The position numbers were made by a program, and so were the translations under genes. The notes beneath the pieces were generated by a model that saw nothing but the letters and a program-made list of their open reading frames with translations, ran no database searches and was not told the origin of the DNA. DNA of 64,000 bases, from NCBI RefSeq assembly GCF_900129875.1, contig NZ_FQXC01000001.1:868001-932000 (forward strand), in the 5' to 3' direction. This DNA comes from Marivita hallyeonensis. Its GTDB lineage: Bacteria; Pseudomonadota; Alphaproteobacteria; Rhodobacterales; Rhodobacteraceae. Shown here in pieces: positions 24,896 to 33,826 of the stretch (position 1 is its first letter; every line of letters starts with the position of its first letter).

Positions 24896-26044
24896 ATGAC
24901 TATGAAGCACCAAGCCTTTTCGGGTGATCCCCTTCCATGTCACGCCAAGCCATTCGGCCGCGTCACCGTCTTGGGTGCGGGTTCGTGGGGAACAGCGCTT
25001 GCGGCGACCCTTGCGCGCGCCGGCGTGCGAACGACGCTCTGGGGGCGCGATCAAGACGTCGTATCCACCATAAACACGACCTTTGAGAACACGCGCCACT
25101 TGGCGGACGTCCCGCTGCCCAAGGCGTTACGGGCCGAGAGGACGATGTCGGCGGCGCTGCACGGAGCCGAAGCAGCGCTCATCGTTGTTCCGTCACGCAG
25201 CGTCCGCAGTGTGGCACGGCAGGTGGCCGAGTACGCGGCTCCGGACATGCCTATTGCGGTTTGCGCGAAGGGCATTGAGGTCGAAACCGGACTGCTCATG
25301 ACGCAGGTTGCGGAAGAAGAGCTGGGTCACCGACCCGTCGGCTGCGTGTCAGGCCCGACCTTTGCCAGAGAGACGGCGCTGGGTCATCCCACGGCGGCGA
25401 CAGTGGCATTCCCTTTCGCCTACGCAGATCGTCTGCGCCCAAATGAAAGCCCGGCGGCGCGGCTCGCCGTCTCTTTGACCACCGAAAGCTTCCGTGCATA
25501 TGTCTCGGATGATCTTGTCGGCGTGGAGATCGGAGGGGCGGTCAAGAACGTTGTCGCCATCGCCTGCGGAATGATGACCGGCGCCGGATTTGCCGAGAAT
25601 ACCCGGGCCGCGCTGATCACCCGTGGGCTTGACGAGATGAAAGCCTTGGCCGAGGCGCTCGGTGGTCGCCGCGAAACCGTGACAGGACTGTCCGGGATCG
25701 GGGACTTGTCGCTGACCTGCTCAAGCCCGACCTCCCGCAACATGTCCTTGGGGCATCAGTTGGGACAGGGAATTGCCCGAGCGGACTGTTTCGATGGCAA
25801 ACCGGTCGTCGTGGAAGGCGAGGTCAATGCCAAGTCAGTCACTGACCTTGCGCGTCGCCTGGGGGTGTCCATGCCCATCTGCGAAACCGTCCGCGCCATA
25901 CTGCATGATCATGCCGACCTCGGCACTGCATTCGCCAGCCTCTGGGCGCGGCCCATCGAGGCGGAACCTCGCGCGATGGATGTCGCGTTCACGCACCCCG
26001 CAACCGACACAGAAATTGCTCAACTTGCTGAAAGGATCTCATGA
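24896..26044 (+). CDS. gpsA: NAD(P)+-dependent glycerol-3-phosphate dehydrogenase
   Basis: About 382 residues; makes sn-glycerol-3-phosphate from dihydroxyacetone phosphate. Rossmann motif GAGSWGTALA, substrate-binding EIGGAVKNVVAIACGM with the catalytic Lys, and STALSGIGDL-type GLSGIGDLSLTC are clear. It is longer than usual GpsA (about 330) by an N-terminal tail of some 25 residues and a C-terminal extension after the usual end. No good ribosome site separates ATG 24896 from ATG 24902. It overlaps the phosphatase gene (ATGA) and lies with GgpS, whose acceptor is glycerol-3-phosphate, so it likely serves osmolyte synthesis; another gpsA for lipids may exist elsewhere. Confidence 0.9.
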   Translation: MTMKHQAFSGDPLPCHAKPFGRVTVLGAGSWGTALAATLARAGVRTTLWGRDQDVVSTINTTFENTRHLADVPLPKALRAERTMSAALHGAEAALIVVPSRSVRSVARQVAEYAAPDMPIAVCAKGIEVETGLLMTQVAEEELGHRPVGCVSGPTFARETALGHPTAATVAFPFAYADRLRPNESPAARLAVSLTTESFRAYVSDDLVGVEIGGAVKNVVAIACGMMTGAGFAENTRAALITRGLDEMKALAEALGGRRETVTGLSGIGDLSLTCSSPTSRNMSLGHQLGQGIARADCFDGKPVVVEGEVNAKSVTDLARRLGVSMPICETVRAILHDHADLGTAFASLWARPIEAEPRAMDVAFTHPATDTEIAQLAERIS

Positions 26045-26817
26045 CCCGTCACGAAAGCTTTTCCGACTTCACAATTGCAGAAAAGGACCTCGTCCTTGCT
26101 ACCGATCTTGATGGAACATTTCTCGGAGGCTATGATGCGGACCGCAAACAGTTCTATGCCTGGATCGAAGCCAATCGGGACCGCGTTGGTCTGATTTTTG
26201 TCACGGGTCGCGATCCGAGCTTCATTCGCGAGCTTACCTATAAAGGCCATGTGCCGCGCCCAGATTACGTCGTTGCCGATGTCGGCACGACCATCGCAGA
26301 GATGGATCACACGCATATCCTGTCGCCGATTGACGTGCTTGAAGCCGAGATTGCCGATGCATGGAAGAACTCCAATGACCGGGTCCAGCGCGCATTGCAC
26401 GGCATGGCGGGACTGAAGCTCCAGTCCACCATGTTTCGGTATCGCGTAAGCTATGACATGGACCCGTACCGACTTGACCCGAAAGCGGTCGCAACGGTCG
26501 AAGACCTTGGACTCGATGTGCTTATCTCGGACGATCGCTTTTTCGACGTCTTGCCGAAGGGCGTGAGCAAAGGTCCGTCGCTTCTGCGTCTGCTTACGCA
26601 TCTGGGCATCGACAATCGCAAGACACTGGTGGCGGGCGATACACTCAATGACTACTCAATGCTTGCCATGGGCGTTCCCGCCGTTGCGGTGGGCAATTCC
26701 GAACCGGCGTTGGTCGAAAAGGTGAAGGACCTCGATCATGTGCGGATCGCTGAAGACCACGGTGTCGCAGGCATCGCGGAAGCCATCGTCAAAGATCAAC
26801 TCTTCCCAAAAGCGTAA
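26041..26817 (+). CDS. HAD-IIB phosphatase, probable glucosylglycerol-phosphate phosphatase
   Basis: 258 residues, HAD superfamily with the sucrose-phosphatase-like cap. Motif I DLDGTFLGG (about 22-30), motif II VTGRD, motif III Lys in KGVSKGPSL and motif IV GDTLNDYSML are all present. Sandwiched between gpsA and the GgpS-type gene, it most probably removes phosphate from glucosylglycerol-phosphate. This protein type is unrelated in sequence name to cyanobacterial GgpP as I recall it, so the functional role is inferred from context. It starts within the gpsA stop. Confidence 0.82.
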   Translation: MTRHESFSDFTIAEKDLVLATDLDGTFLGGYDADRKQFYAWIEANRDRVGLIFVTGRDPSFIRELTYKGHVPRPDYVVADVGTTIAEMDHTHILSPIDVLEAEIADAWKNSNDRVQRALHGMAGLKLQSTMFRYRVSYDMDPYRLDPKAVATVEDLGLDVLISDDRFFDVLPKGVSKGPSLLRLLTHLGIDNRKTLVAGDTLNDYSMLAMGVPAVAVGNSEPALVEKVKDLDHVRIAEDHGVAGIAEAIVKDQLFPKA

Positions 26818-26827
26818 GGACGTTCGC

Positions 26828-28315
26828 ATGTCATCTGATCTGGTCATTGTCTACCACCGCCAGCCCTACGAAGAAGTCAAGGAGAACGGACGCATTGTTT
26901 TCCGGGAAAACAAGAGCCCGAACGGAATCGTGCCGACACTGAAAAGCTTCTTCGGGTCGGTCGACCATGGTGGCTGGGTCGCCTGGAAATTGGCAGATGA
27001 TCCGGAAAACCCGGATTTTGAAAAGCGGATCGAGGTCAACGATGCCTACGGTCAATACTCCGTCTCGCGGTTACCGCTTTCGGCCGAGCAGGTGCGCGAA
27101 TTCTATCACGTGACCTCGAAAGAAGCCTTCTGGCCGATCCTGCATTCCTTCAAGGAGCGGTATAATTACGATCCCGTCGATTGGGCCAATTTCCAGACCG
27201 TCAACAGGCGTTTTGCCGAAGCCGTCGCAGAAGAAGCGGCGCGCAACGCGTTGGTCTGGGTGCATGATTACAATCTTTGGCTTGTCCCCGGCTACCTTAG
27301 GGAGATGCGCCCCGATCTGCGCATAGCATTTTTCCATCACACGCCATTTCCGTCTGCAGACACATTCAACGTGCTGCCTTGGCGGAAAGAAATCGTCGAA
27401 AGTCTCTTGAGTTGCGACGACATAGGATTTCACATCCCGCGCTACGCCGCCAATTTCGTCTCTGTCGCACGCAGCCTGTTCGATGTGGACGTCGTAGAGC
27501 GGGTGCGTGTGCCGGATGCCTGGATTTCCGAAGGCACTGCGTTGACGGAACGCGTGATGCCAACCCAGATCGCAGTTGACGACCGCAAGGTCTGTGTCAG
27601 CGTCACTCCGGTCGGGGTGGATGGAGATTTCATCAACGAACGTGCTCGTGCGTTGGAGACGTCGAAGAAGACCGCGGAAATCCGGCAAGAGTTGAACGAC
27701 GAGCGTCTCATTCTATCCGTCGGACGTACAGACTACACCAAGGGTGGGATCGAGCAGCTGTGCAGCTACGAGCGACTGTTGGAAAATAATCCGGACTTGC
27801 GCGGCAATGTGCGCCTCATGCATGTCTCTGTGTCTGCCAACCGAAACATGACGGCGTATGCCGAGATCCAGAGCGACATCGAACAAATCGTCGGACGCAT
27901 CAACGGACGGTTCGGCAGGCTTGACTGGCAACCGGTCACATTAATCTCTCGCGCCGTGCCGTTTGCGGATCTGGTAGCCTACTACCGCGCGGCAGACGTG
28001 GCTTGGATCACGCCTCTGGCGGATGGTATGAACCTTGTCTGCAAGGAATTCGTGGCCTCGCGGGTCGATGGCGACGGCGTCTTGGTCCTCTCGGAATTCG
28101 CGGGCGCTGCGGTAGAACTGAGCGAGGCAGTGTTCACGAACCCGTTCTCTCACAAGTCTATGGACCGCGCGATCTTGCAAGCACTGAACATGCCCGAACA
28201 TGAACGCCGACAGCGGATGGGTTCCCTGCGCGAGGCGGTTGAAGGCAATGATGTCAGGCAATGGACCCCGGGTCGCCTCACCGTGTCGAGCGCACCCAAG
28301 GCCTCCGCCGCGTGA
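26828..28315 (+). CDS. ggpS: Glucosylglycerol-phosphate synthase, GT20 family
   Basis: 495 residues, OtsA/GT20 fold. It carries [43 protein letters not shown] and [18 protein letters not shown], which match cyanobacterial GgpS as I remember it and differ from trehalose-phosphate synthases at the glucose-6-phosphate end. Sugar-nucleotide binding appears in [10 protein letters not shown] and [13 protein letters not shown]. It should join glucose from ADP-glucose to glycerol-3-phosphate. The ATG at 26828 ([14 protein letters not shown]) follows an AAGGACG site and lies 11 bases after the phosphatase stop. A hairpin terminator follows. Confidence 0.88.
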   Translation: MSSDLVIVYHRQPYEEVKENGRIVFRENKSPNGIVPTLKSFFGSVDHGGWVAWKLADDPENPDFEKRIEVNDAYGQYSVSRLPLSAEQVREFYHVTSKEAFWPILHSFKERYNYDPVDWANFQTVNRRFAEAVAEEAARNALVWVHDYNLWLVPGYLREMRPDLRIAFFHHTPFPSADTFNVLPWRKEIVESLLSCDDIGFHIPRYAANFVSVARSLFDVDVVERVRVPDAWISEGTALTERVMPTQIAVDDRKVCVSVTPVGVDGDFINERARALETSKKTAEIRQELNDERLILSVGRTDYTKGGIEQLCSYERLLENNPDLRGNVRLMHVSVSANRNMTAYAEIQSDIEQIVGRINGRFGRLDWQPVTLISRAVPFADLVAYYRAADVAWITPLADGMNLVCKEFVASRVDGDGVLVLSEFAGAAVELSEAVFTNPFSHKSMDRAILQALNMPEHERRQRMGSLREAVEGNDVRQWTPGRLTVSSAPKASAA

Positions 28316-28346
28316 GGGCATCTTTTACCTGACCAGATATCGAAAC

Positions 28347-28377
28347 GGCGATCCGCATTCGGGTCGCCTTTCTTTTT
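28347..28377 (+). terminator. Rho-independent terminator of the glucosylglycerol operon
   Basis: GGCGATCCG-CATT-CGGGTCGCC forms a 9-bp stem with one G-T pair and a 4-base loop, followed by TTTCTTTTT. It begins about 30 bases after the ggpS stop. Confidence 0.85.
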
Positions 28378-28676
28378 GCATGTGGCGCCGCCGGCCCGCG
28401 ATTTTCTCCGCAATTGAAGCCGGCGGTTACTTTGTAGTGCCGATCCGAAACATCGCGCACAATTGAAACGGCGTCGTGCGGAAGTGCTGCCAGCTTGAAG
28501 GTTCATATTCCTGTGCAACCGCAGTGCCGTGTCAAACGCATACAAGTCTTGTCCGCTACCAGATCACATCGGCGACATCTTACTTCATGTGGCAGTATTT
28601 CGCGTGTTCCGTGCATTGCTGTGTTGGGCGAGCTATGGCAGAAGTCGGGAGACAACTGAACGAATGAGTTTAGGAC
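28378..28676. other. Non-coding stretch before the pcm-like gene
   Basis: About 300 bases without a supported gene. It holds two similar boxes, CAATTGAAGCCGGCG near 28412 and CAATTGAAACGGCG near 28462, some 50 bases apart, of unknown meaning. The promoter of the pcm-tolC pair presumably lies in its right half; no strong consensus stands out. Confidence 0.3.
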
Positions 28677-29330
28677 ATGACAGACTTCGCTGCCCGCCGG
28701 AACATGATGGTCGACACCCAGGTGCGTCCTTCCGATGTAACCAAGTTTCCGATCATCGATGCCATGCTGATGGTCAGGCGAGAACTTTTTGTGCCATCTG
28801 AACAGGTAGAGGCGGCTTACATCAGTGAAAACGTCGAAATCGCGAAGGGGCGTGTTCTGCTCGAACCGCGAACCTTTGCCAAGATGCTTGACGCGTTGAA
28901 CATCGAAGGCGACGAGCTGGTCCTCGATATCGCCGCGGGGTATGGCTATTCCTCAGCGGTTGTGGCGCGGATGGCAGAGGCTGTGATCGCTGTCGAAGAG
29001 GACGAGATTCTCGCGGACGAGGCTCAGACGATTCTGTCAGACGAAGGCGCTGACAATGTGGTTCTGCACATTGGCCCGCTGACCGAAGGCGCGGCGAAGC
29101 ATGGCCCATACGACGTCATCCTAATCCAGGGCGGTGTCGCCGAGGTTCCGCCCGCCATCCTCCAGCAATTGAAGGACGGTGGGCGCATAGGATGCGTTTT
29201 CATGGAGGGCGCGTTGGGCGTCGCACGGGTCGGCTACAAGATCGACGGTGAGATGTCCTGGCGATTTGCATTCAACGCTTCTGCACCAGTCCTGCCGGGA
29301 TTTGAAAAACAGGCGGCATTTGCGTTGTGA
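28677..29330 (+). CDS. Protein-L-isoaspartate O-methyltransferase family protein
   Basis: 217 residues. A SAM-dependent methyltransferase of the PCMT fold: VLDIAAGYGYSSAVVARMAEAVIAVEEDE is the SAM-binding region and YDVILIQGGVAEVP the following strand. Residues 1-60 (MVDTQVRPSDVTKFPIIDAML) are typical of the alphaproteobacterial form, which often sits just before tolC, as here. Repair of isoaspartyl residues is the family's textbook role, but activity of this divergent branch is uncertain. Confidence 0.85.
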   Translation: MTDFAARRNMMVDTQVRPSDVTKFPIIDAMLMVRRELFVPSEQVEAAYISENVEIAKGRVLLEPRTFAKMLDALNIEGDELVLDIAAGYGYSSAVVARMAEAVIAVEEDEILADEAQTILSDEGADNVVLHIGPLTEGAAKHGPYDVILIQGGVAEVPPAILQQLKDGGRIGCVFMEGALGVARVGYKIDGEMSWRFAFNASAPVLPGFEKQAAFAL

Positions 29331-29382
29331 ATTTGGCGCGCTGAAACACATCGAAACCCTTGGGGTTCTGGGGAGAGCAGAA

Positions 29383-30792
29383 ATGGCGAAATCGAAAACA
29401 CTCAAGGCGGTGGCGTTGGCATGTGGGCTTGCGTGGACGGCTGTTTCTGCTCAAGCCGAAACGCTCGCGGATGCAATGATTGGTGCTTACAATACAAGCG
29501 GTCTATTGGAACAAAACCGAGCCGTACTGCGCGCTGCGGATGAAGACGTTGCACAGGCAGTTGCGGCTTTGCGACCGATCGTCAATTGGTCCGCTGATGC
29601 GACCCGGCAATTCGGAACGACGCGTAGCCCTCAGTCAAACAACGAAATCCTGCCGACGGTTTCCAATACTGTTTCCGCCAATATTTCGGCGCAACTGACA
29701 GTTTTCGACCATGGGGCGAACCAGTTGGCCATCGACACGGCGAAAGAGGCGGTGCTGGGTACTCGGCAAACGCTTGTCGGGGTAGAACAGCAGGTTCTGC
29801 TTAGCGCTGTCGAGGCCTTCATGGAGGTACAACGGGCTCTGGAGAACGTCGCATTGCGCGAGAACAATGTGCGACTGATCACTCAGGAATTGCGTGCGGC
29901 CCGCGAACGCTTCGAAGTGGGCGAGGTGACGCGCACTGACACCTCATTGGCTGAAGCGCGACTGGCCCAGGCGCGCAGTCAGTTGGCGGCAGCCGAAGGT
30001 CAATTGGCTATTGCCCGCGAAGCCTATCTGGCGGTCGTCGGTCGTTTGCCCGGCGCTTTGCAGACCCCGCGATCTTTGCCGAACTTGCCCGGTTCCGTTG
30101 ACGCGGCAAAGGCTGTGGCCGTCCGCGAACATCCTCAGGTCCGTTCATTGCAGCATCAGGTCGCTGCGTCAGAATTGAATATCCTGCGCGCTGAAGCGGC
30201 GATGAAACCCACCGTCCGATTGACGGGCCGTCTTTCTGTGACCGAGGATTTCGATACCGACCGTTTTACGCGTGGCGGCACAGTCGGCATCGAAGCTGGC
30301 GGTCCTATCTACCAGGGTGGGCGCCTGACATCGTTAGTGCGACAGGCCATGGCGAACCGTGATGCGTCGCGCGGGCAATTGCATCAGGTGGTCGATCAGG
30401 TCTCTCAGAATGTGGGCAATGCCTATGCGCAGTTGCGCATCGCGCAGGCAAGCTTGGAAGCAAGTGACCGGCAAGTCCGCGCCGCCACCGTAGCCTTCCG
30501 CGGGGTGCGGGAAGAAGCGGCTCTTGGCGCTCGGACCACGTTAGATGTTCTGAATGCAGAACAAGAGCTTCTCGATGCCCGGTCACTTCGTATTTCGGCT
30601 CAGGTTGACCAGTACATTGCGGCATATCGTGTGCTGTCATCCATGGGTCGTTTGACCGCGAGCGGACTTGGACTGCCTGTCCAGCAATACGACCCGGTGA
30701 GCTACTATAATCTCGTCAAAGATTCCCCGATTGAAAAGAGCAAGCAAGGTCAACAGCTTGACCGTGTTCTTAAGTCCCTAGGGAAAAACTAA
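29383..30792 (+). CDS. tolC: TolC-family outer membrane channel protein
   Basis: 469 residues with a signal peptide (cleavage near VSAQA|E). Two outer-membrane-efflux repeats are visible, each with long coiled-coil helices (ENVALRENNVRLITQELRAARERF; SLEASDRQVRAATVAFRGVREEA) and the ARTTLDVLNAEQELLDAR mark near the end. It forms the trimeric exit duct for type I secretion and RND/ABC efflux. The ATG at 29383 follows GGGGAGAGCAG; the frame open from 29248 overlaps the preceding gene and is not used. It lies about 50 bases after the pcm-like gene. Confidence 0.9.
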   Translation: MAKSKTLKAVALACGLAWTAVSAQAETLADAMIGAYNTSGLLEQNRAVLRAADEDVAQAVAALRPIVNWSADATRQFGTTRSPQSNNEILPTVSNTVSANISAQLTVFDHGANQLAIDTAKEAVLGTRQTLVGVEQQVLLSAVEAFMEVQRALENVALRENNVRLITQELRAARERFEVGEVTRTDTSLAEARLAQARSQLAAAEGQLAIAREAYLAVVGRLPGALQTPRSLPNLPGSVDAAKAVAVREHPQVRSLQHQVAASELNILRAEAAMKPTVRLTGRLSVTEDFDTDRFTRGGTVGIEAGGPIYQGGRLTSLVRQAMANRDASRGQLHQVVDQVSQNVGNAYAQLRIAQASLEASDRQVRAATVAFRGVREEAALGARTTLDVLNAEQELLDARSLRISAQVDQYIAAYRVLSSMGRLTASGLGLPVQQYDPVSYYNLVKDSPIEKSKQGQQLDRVLKSLGKN

Positions 30793-30862
30793 GTTTCTTT
30801 ACATCTGTTGTGCGAACGGACGCCACAGGCTACCTTGCTGCGTGAGGTAGCAGTGGTGAAGC

Positions 30863-32071
30863 ATGTCTGATCCCGTCAGAAACGTGGAAATTGAAGATGT
30901 TCTGTCATCTATCCGCAAACTTGTGGCGGAGGATACACGCGTCGCGCCGCCTGCGGCCCCCAAGAAACCGGAACCGGATCGACTTGTTCTGACACCGGCG
31001 CAGCGTATACCGACCGTTCCTGCCGCCGAAACGGACGAAGAGCCGGAACCAGAAACGGCTCCTGTGCTTCTGACAGACCCCGTGCAGCCCGAAGCGGACC
31101 CTGAAAAGCGGTTTGACGAACTGCCGCTTGAAGATATCCCACGCGACGCGCGGCTTGCGGAGTTTGGCGAAGTCGAAAGCGCGTTCCCGGACCTTGATGA
31201 GTTTGAGAATAGCGCGCAGAGCAATTCGTCAGACGTCACAAATGACCTGGCCGATGACACGACAGACGCGAATGCGGACGACGTGCGGGCGCGGCTCGAA
31301 CTTGGTCGCCTCATCGAAGAAGAGGTCGCAGCGGCTTTGAACGATTTGCAGGAGCCGCCTGATGATGTGCGTGACCCGATTTCGGAACAGGCGGCTCTGT
31401 TAGAAGAAGACGCGTTGCCGTGGGATGATTTCGATGACGAAGGCGACCATTCGGACCCCGTCGATTCAGTTCAGGACGAAACGGAGGAGCTTTCCGCCGA
31501 GGTGACATCCGAGGAGGTCAGTCCCGATAGCGTGGAGAATGCCGAAGGTGCGACCCGGGCCTCTGCACCGCTTCAGACCCTGGAAGAGAAAGTTGCGGCG
31601 CTTGGACGGTTGGTGGCACGAGGCGCGAACGATTTCGAAGAAGACCGCGACGTTCCAAAGGAGGACATTACTGCCTCCGATGAAACGAGCCCCTGGCCTG
31701 AAGCACCGTTCGAAGAGGTGGATGAAGTGCCGCCTGAGACGTCAAACGTGTTGCGGTCCGAAACGGCATGGCCGACGCCCGAACTCAAACCTGAGCCCGC
31801 AATCAGCCAAGAAAGCGCCACGCAAGCGGCAACGCGGGCCGAACCCGTTTTCACTCATGCCGGGCACAAGCCGGTGGAGCTGCCCGAGACCGCGGCGGAG
31901 CAGCAGCCTGCGCCAACGCAAATCATCGACGACACCGTGCTGCGGCAGATGGTTCTGGACATCGTTCGCGAAGAGTTGCAGGGCGCGTTGGGTGAGCGGA
32001 TTACCCGAAATGTGCGCAAACTCGTGCGCCGCGAAATCCACCGCATGCTCATTTCTCAAGAGCTCGAGTGA
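30863..32071 (+). CDS. PopZ-like (DUF2497) polar organising protein with long acidic linker
   Basis: 402 residues. The N-terminus NVEIEDVLSSIRKLVAED matches the short helix of PopZ, and the C-terminus from about 350 (DDTVLRQMVLDIVREELQGALGERITRNVRKLVRREIHRML) matches its oligomerising helices. Between them lie some 300 residues very rich in Asp, Glu, Pro and Ala, presumably disordered. Caulobacter PopZ is about half this length, with a shorter acidic linker. The expected role is a polar condensate that anchors chromosome or division factors; this is inferred from the end regions only. Confidence 0.72.
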   Translation: MSDPVRNVEIEDVLSSIRKLVAEDTRVAPPAAPKKPEPDRLVLTPAQRIPTVPAAETDEEPEPETAPVLLTDPVQPEADPEKRFDELPLEDIPRDARLAEFGEVESAFPDLDEFENSAQSNSSDVTNDLADDTTDANADDVRARLELGRLIEEEVAAALNDLQEPPDDVRDPISEQAALLEEDALPWDDFDDEGDHSDPVDSVQDETEELSAEVTSEEVSPDSVENAEGATRASAPLQTLEEKVAALGRLVARGANDFEEDRDVPKEDITASDETSPWPEAPFEEVDEVPPETSNVLRSETAWPTPELKPEPAISQESATQAATRAEPVFTHAGHKPVELPETAAEQQPAPTQIIDDTVLRQMVLDIVREELQGALGERITRNVRKLVRREIHRMLISQELE

Positions 32072-32109
32072 CGCTCTGACGGACGTCACAACGGCATTCA
32101 CCGACATTC

Positions 32110-32142
32110 AAAAAAGAAAAGCGCGCCCCGAATGGGACGCGC
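32110..32142 (-). terminator. Rho-independent terminator, minus strand
   Basis: Read on the minus strand, GCGCGTCCC-ATTC-GGGGCGCGC forms a stem with one T-G pair, followed by TTTTCTTTTTT. It ends transcription of the DUF6280-like gene; the A-rich 5' side may also help stop the convergent PopZ-like transcript. Confidence 0.8.
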
Positions 32143-32163
32143 CTTCCCTAATTCATTAGTTTA

Positions 32164-32487
32164 TTAAGCGGCTTCCGCCTGCTGCGCGGCCGCGTTGCGA
32201 CGCTCGCTTTCTTCACGTGAAAGCGCGACAGAGGTGCGGACGCCTTTGCCCACGAACTCCATCAAACCGGCCACAACCCGTTCGTTCGGGTCAATACCGG
32301 CGCAGCTAAGCACTTCGCGACCGTCACGCGACCGTGCCCAGCGAGCGATCTGCTCGGGCCCGTTTCCGTATTTCTTGTCGTCTGCAATCGCATCGTCAAG
32401 TGCGGCAAGAACCACGGCTGCAAAAAGCTTGCGCGCGCGATTTCCTTGCTCCGCGTTGAAGGCGGTACCGTCAACGAAATCTTTCAT
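32164..32487 (-). CDS. Small conserved protein, DUF6280-like
   Basis: 107 residues, charged and largely helical (FNAEQGNRARKLFAAVVLAALDDAIADDKKYG; REVLSCAGIDPNERVVAGLMEFVGKG). I recognise it as a protein strongly conserved in Rhodobacterales (DUF6280 by memory); no function is known. The ATG at 32487 follows AGGACG; an upstream frame to 32682 has no support. A dyad TTGCAT-N7-ATGCAA at 32571-32589 lies in the shared upstream region with efp. Confidence 0.72.
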   Translation of the reverse strand: MKDFVDGTAFNAEQGNRARKLFAAVVLAALDDAIADDKKYGNGPEQIARWARSRDGREVLSCAGIDPNERVVAGLMEFVGKGVRTSVALSREESERRNAAAQQAEAA

Positions 32488-32702
32488 GATCCGTCCTGTG
32501 ATTATTGGTCTTGTATTTTTCGGCGTGAGGCTCGTTATGGCGTAATTCAGTCGATTCGGATACCCTGTATTTGCATACCTTTTATGCAATTTTCGCATGG
32601 CTGGTAGGGCACGCGGCACGATATCTGGTCGTCTGGACACCTTAACATCACCCAGATATAGGGGGCGCCAAACCACGATCAACCTTTGGACACAGTTTTG
32701 CC

Positions 32703-33266
32703 ATGCCCAAAATCAACGGTAATGAAATTCGCCCCGGCAATGTCTTGGAACACAACGACGGCCTCTGGGCCGCGGTCAAGGTCGACCATGTGAAGCCCGG
32801 CAAAGGCGGTGCTTTCGCTCAGGTCGAGCTCAAGAACCTGCGCAACGGATCGAAACTCAACGAACGCTTCCGGTCCGCTGACAAGGTAGAGCGCGTTCGC
32901 CTTGAGCAGAAAGACATGCAGTTTCTGTATGAAACCGACGGAATGCTCGTGTTCATGGACACCGAGACCTACGACCAGGTTGAACTCCCCGCCGACATCC
33001 TTGGCGACCGTCGGCCCTTCCTGCAGGATGGTATGACCATCGTGGTAGAGTTCTACGAAAGCGAAGCGCTGAACGCGACGTTGCCGCAGAAGGTCACCTG
33101 CCAGGTGACCGAGACGGAGCCGGTCGTCAAAGGCCAGACCGCCGCGAACAGCTTTAAGCCGGCGATCCTCGACAATGGCGTCAAGGTCATGGTCCCGCCC
33201 TTTATTGCGCAGGACGAGATGATCGTCGTGAATACCGAAACCATGGAATATTCCGAACGCGCCTGA
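32703..33266 (+). CDS. efp: Translation elongation factor P
   Basis: 187 residues, full length. EF-P relieves ribosome stalling at polyproline stretches. N-terminal KOW-like domain ([33 protein letters not shown]) with K34 at the tip that is modified in many bacteria, followed by two OB domains; the C-terminal block [27 protein letters not shown] is typical. No clear ribosome site is seen before 32703. A terminator follows that overlaps the start region of the GNAT gene. Confidence 0.95.
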   Translation: MPKINGNEIRPGNVLEHNDGLWAAVKVDHVKPGKGGAFAQVELKNLRNGSKLNERFRSADKVERVRLEQKDMQFLYETDGMLVFMDTETYDQVELPADILGDRRPFLQDGMTIVVEFYESEALNATLPQKVTCQVTETEPVVKGQTAANSFKPAILDNGVKVMVPPFIAQDEMIVVNTETMEYSERA

Positions 33267-33320
33267 CCTCGGGACCCGCGCGCATACCCCGAAACCAGCC
33301 GGGAGCGCAATTCGAAGACG

Positions 33321-33352
33321 AAGGCCTCCGGCACATGCCAGGAGGCCTTTTT
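33321..33352 (+). terminator. efp terminator whose 3' arm carries the next gene's ribosome site
   Basis: AAGGCCTCC (33321-33329) pairs with GGAGGCCTT (33341-33349), with an inner GGCA/TGCC pairing, followed by a run of five T (33348-33352). The GGAGG of the 3' arm lies 8 bases before the ATG of the GNAT gene and is its only good ribosome site. Confidence 0.85.
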
Positions 33353-33353
33353 G

Positions 33354-33812
33354 ATGGAACTGATAGAACCCGAACTGCCCCGCGTCCTGCCGCTCTTTCG
33401 CGCGTTGCACGCACATCATGCCGACCTGGCGCCGGATGTGTATCATTGTGACGGTTCCGACAGCGAGTACCTCGCGCATCTTGAAGAGAAGCGCGTCGCC
33501 GGGGCGCGGTTCTTTGCCCACGACACGGGCGAAGCGTTGGCGTCCTACCTCATCGCTCTACCAGTCGTCGTCCCGGGCGATGCGCTGCGCCACGCGTCTC
33601 GTACGGTTCGGGTGGATCACCTGTACGTATCGCCAGATTTGCGTGGCATGGGATTGGCGAAAGCCCTGATCGGGCGCGTTGAGGCATGGGTTGGCGAGCT
33701 GGGGTTCGACGGATGGTGGTTCAGCTACCATGCCGTGAATGACGGCGTGGCGAAAGCGTACCATGCGATGGGGGCGTCACCATGGACCGCGGTGAGTGCC
33801 AAGCGGATGTAA
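33354..33812 (+). CDS. GNAT-family N-acetyltransferase
   Basis: 152 residues. The acetyl-CoA loop is VDHLYVSPDLRGMGLAKALIGRVEAW (RGMGLA at the pyrophosphate site), and the C-terminal VNDGVAKAYHAMG fits the family. The substrate is unknown. The start at ATG 33354 is set by GGAGG at 33341-33345, which lies inside the efp terminator stem, so translation should be possible only when read-through or a separate start occurs. Confidence 0.82.
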   Translation: MELIEPELPRVLPLFRALHAHHADLAPDVYHCDGSDSEYLAHLEEKRVAGARFFAHDTGEALASYLIALPVVVPGDALRHASRTVRVDHLYVSPDLRGMGLAKALIGRVEAWVGELGFDGWWFSYHAVNDGVAKAYHAMGASPWTAVSAKRM

Positions 33813-33826
33813 GCACAGATCTCAGA

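Noticed and set aside
32570-32590. Dyad TTTGCA...TGCAAT between the DUF6280-like gene and efp as a further LacI operator
   Set aside because: Arms resemble the LacI dyads, but the spacing is 9 bases instead of 6 and the genes are housekeeping; symmetry about the centre is better described as TTGCAT-N7-ATGCAA.
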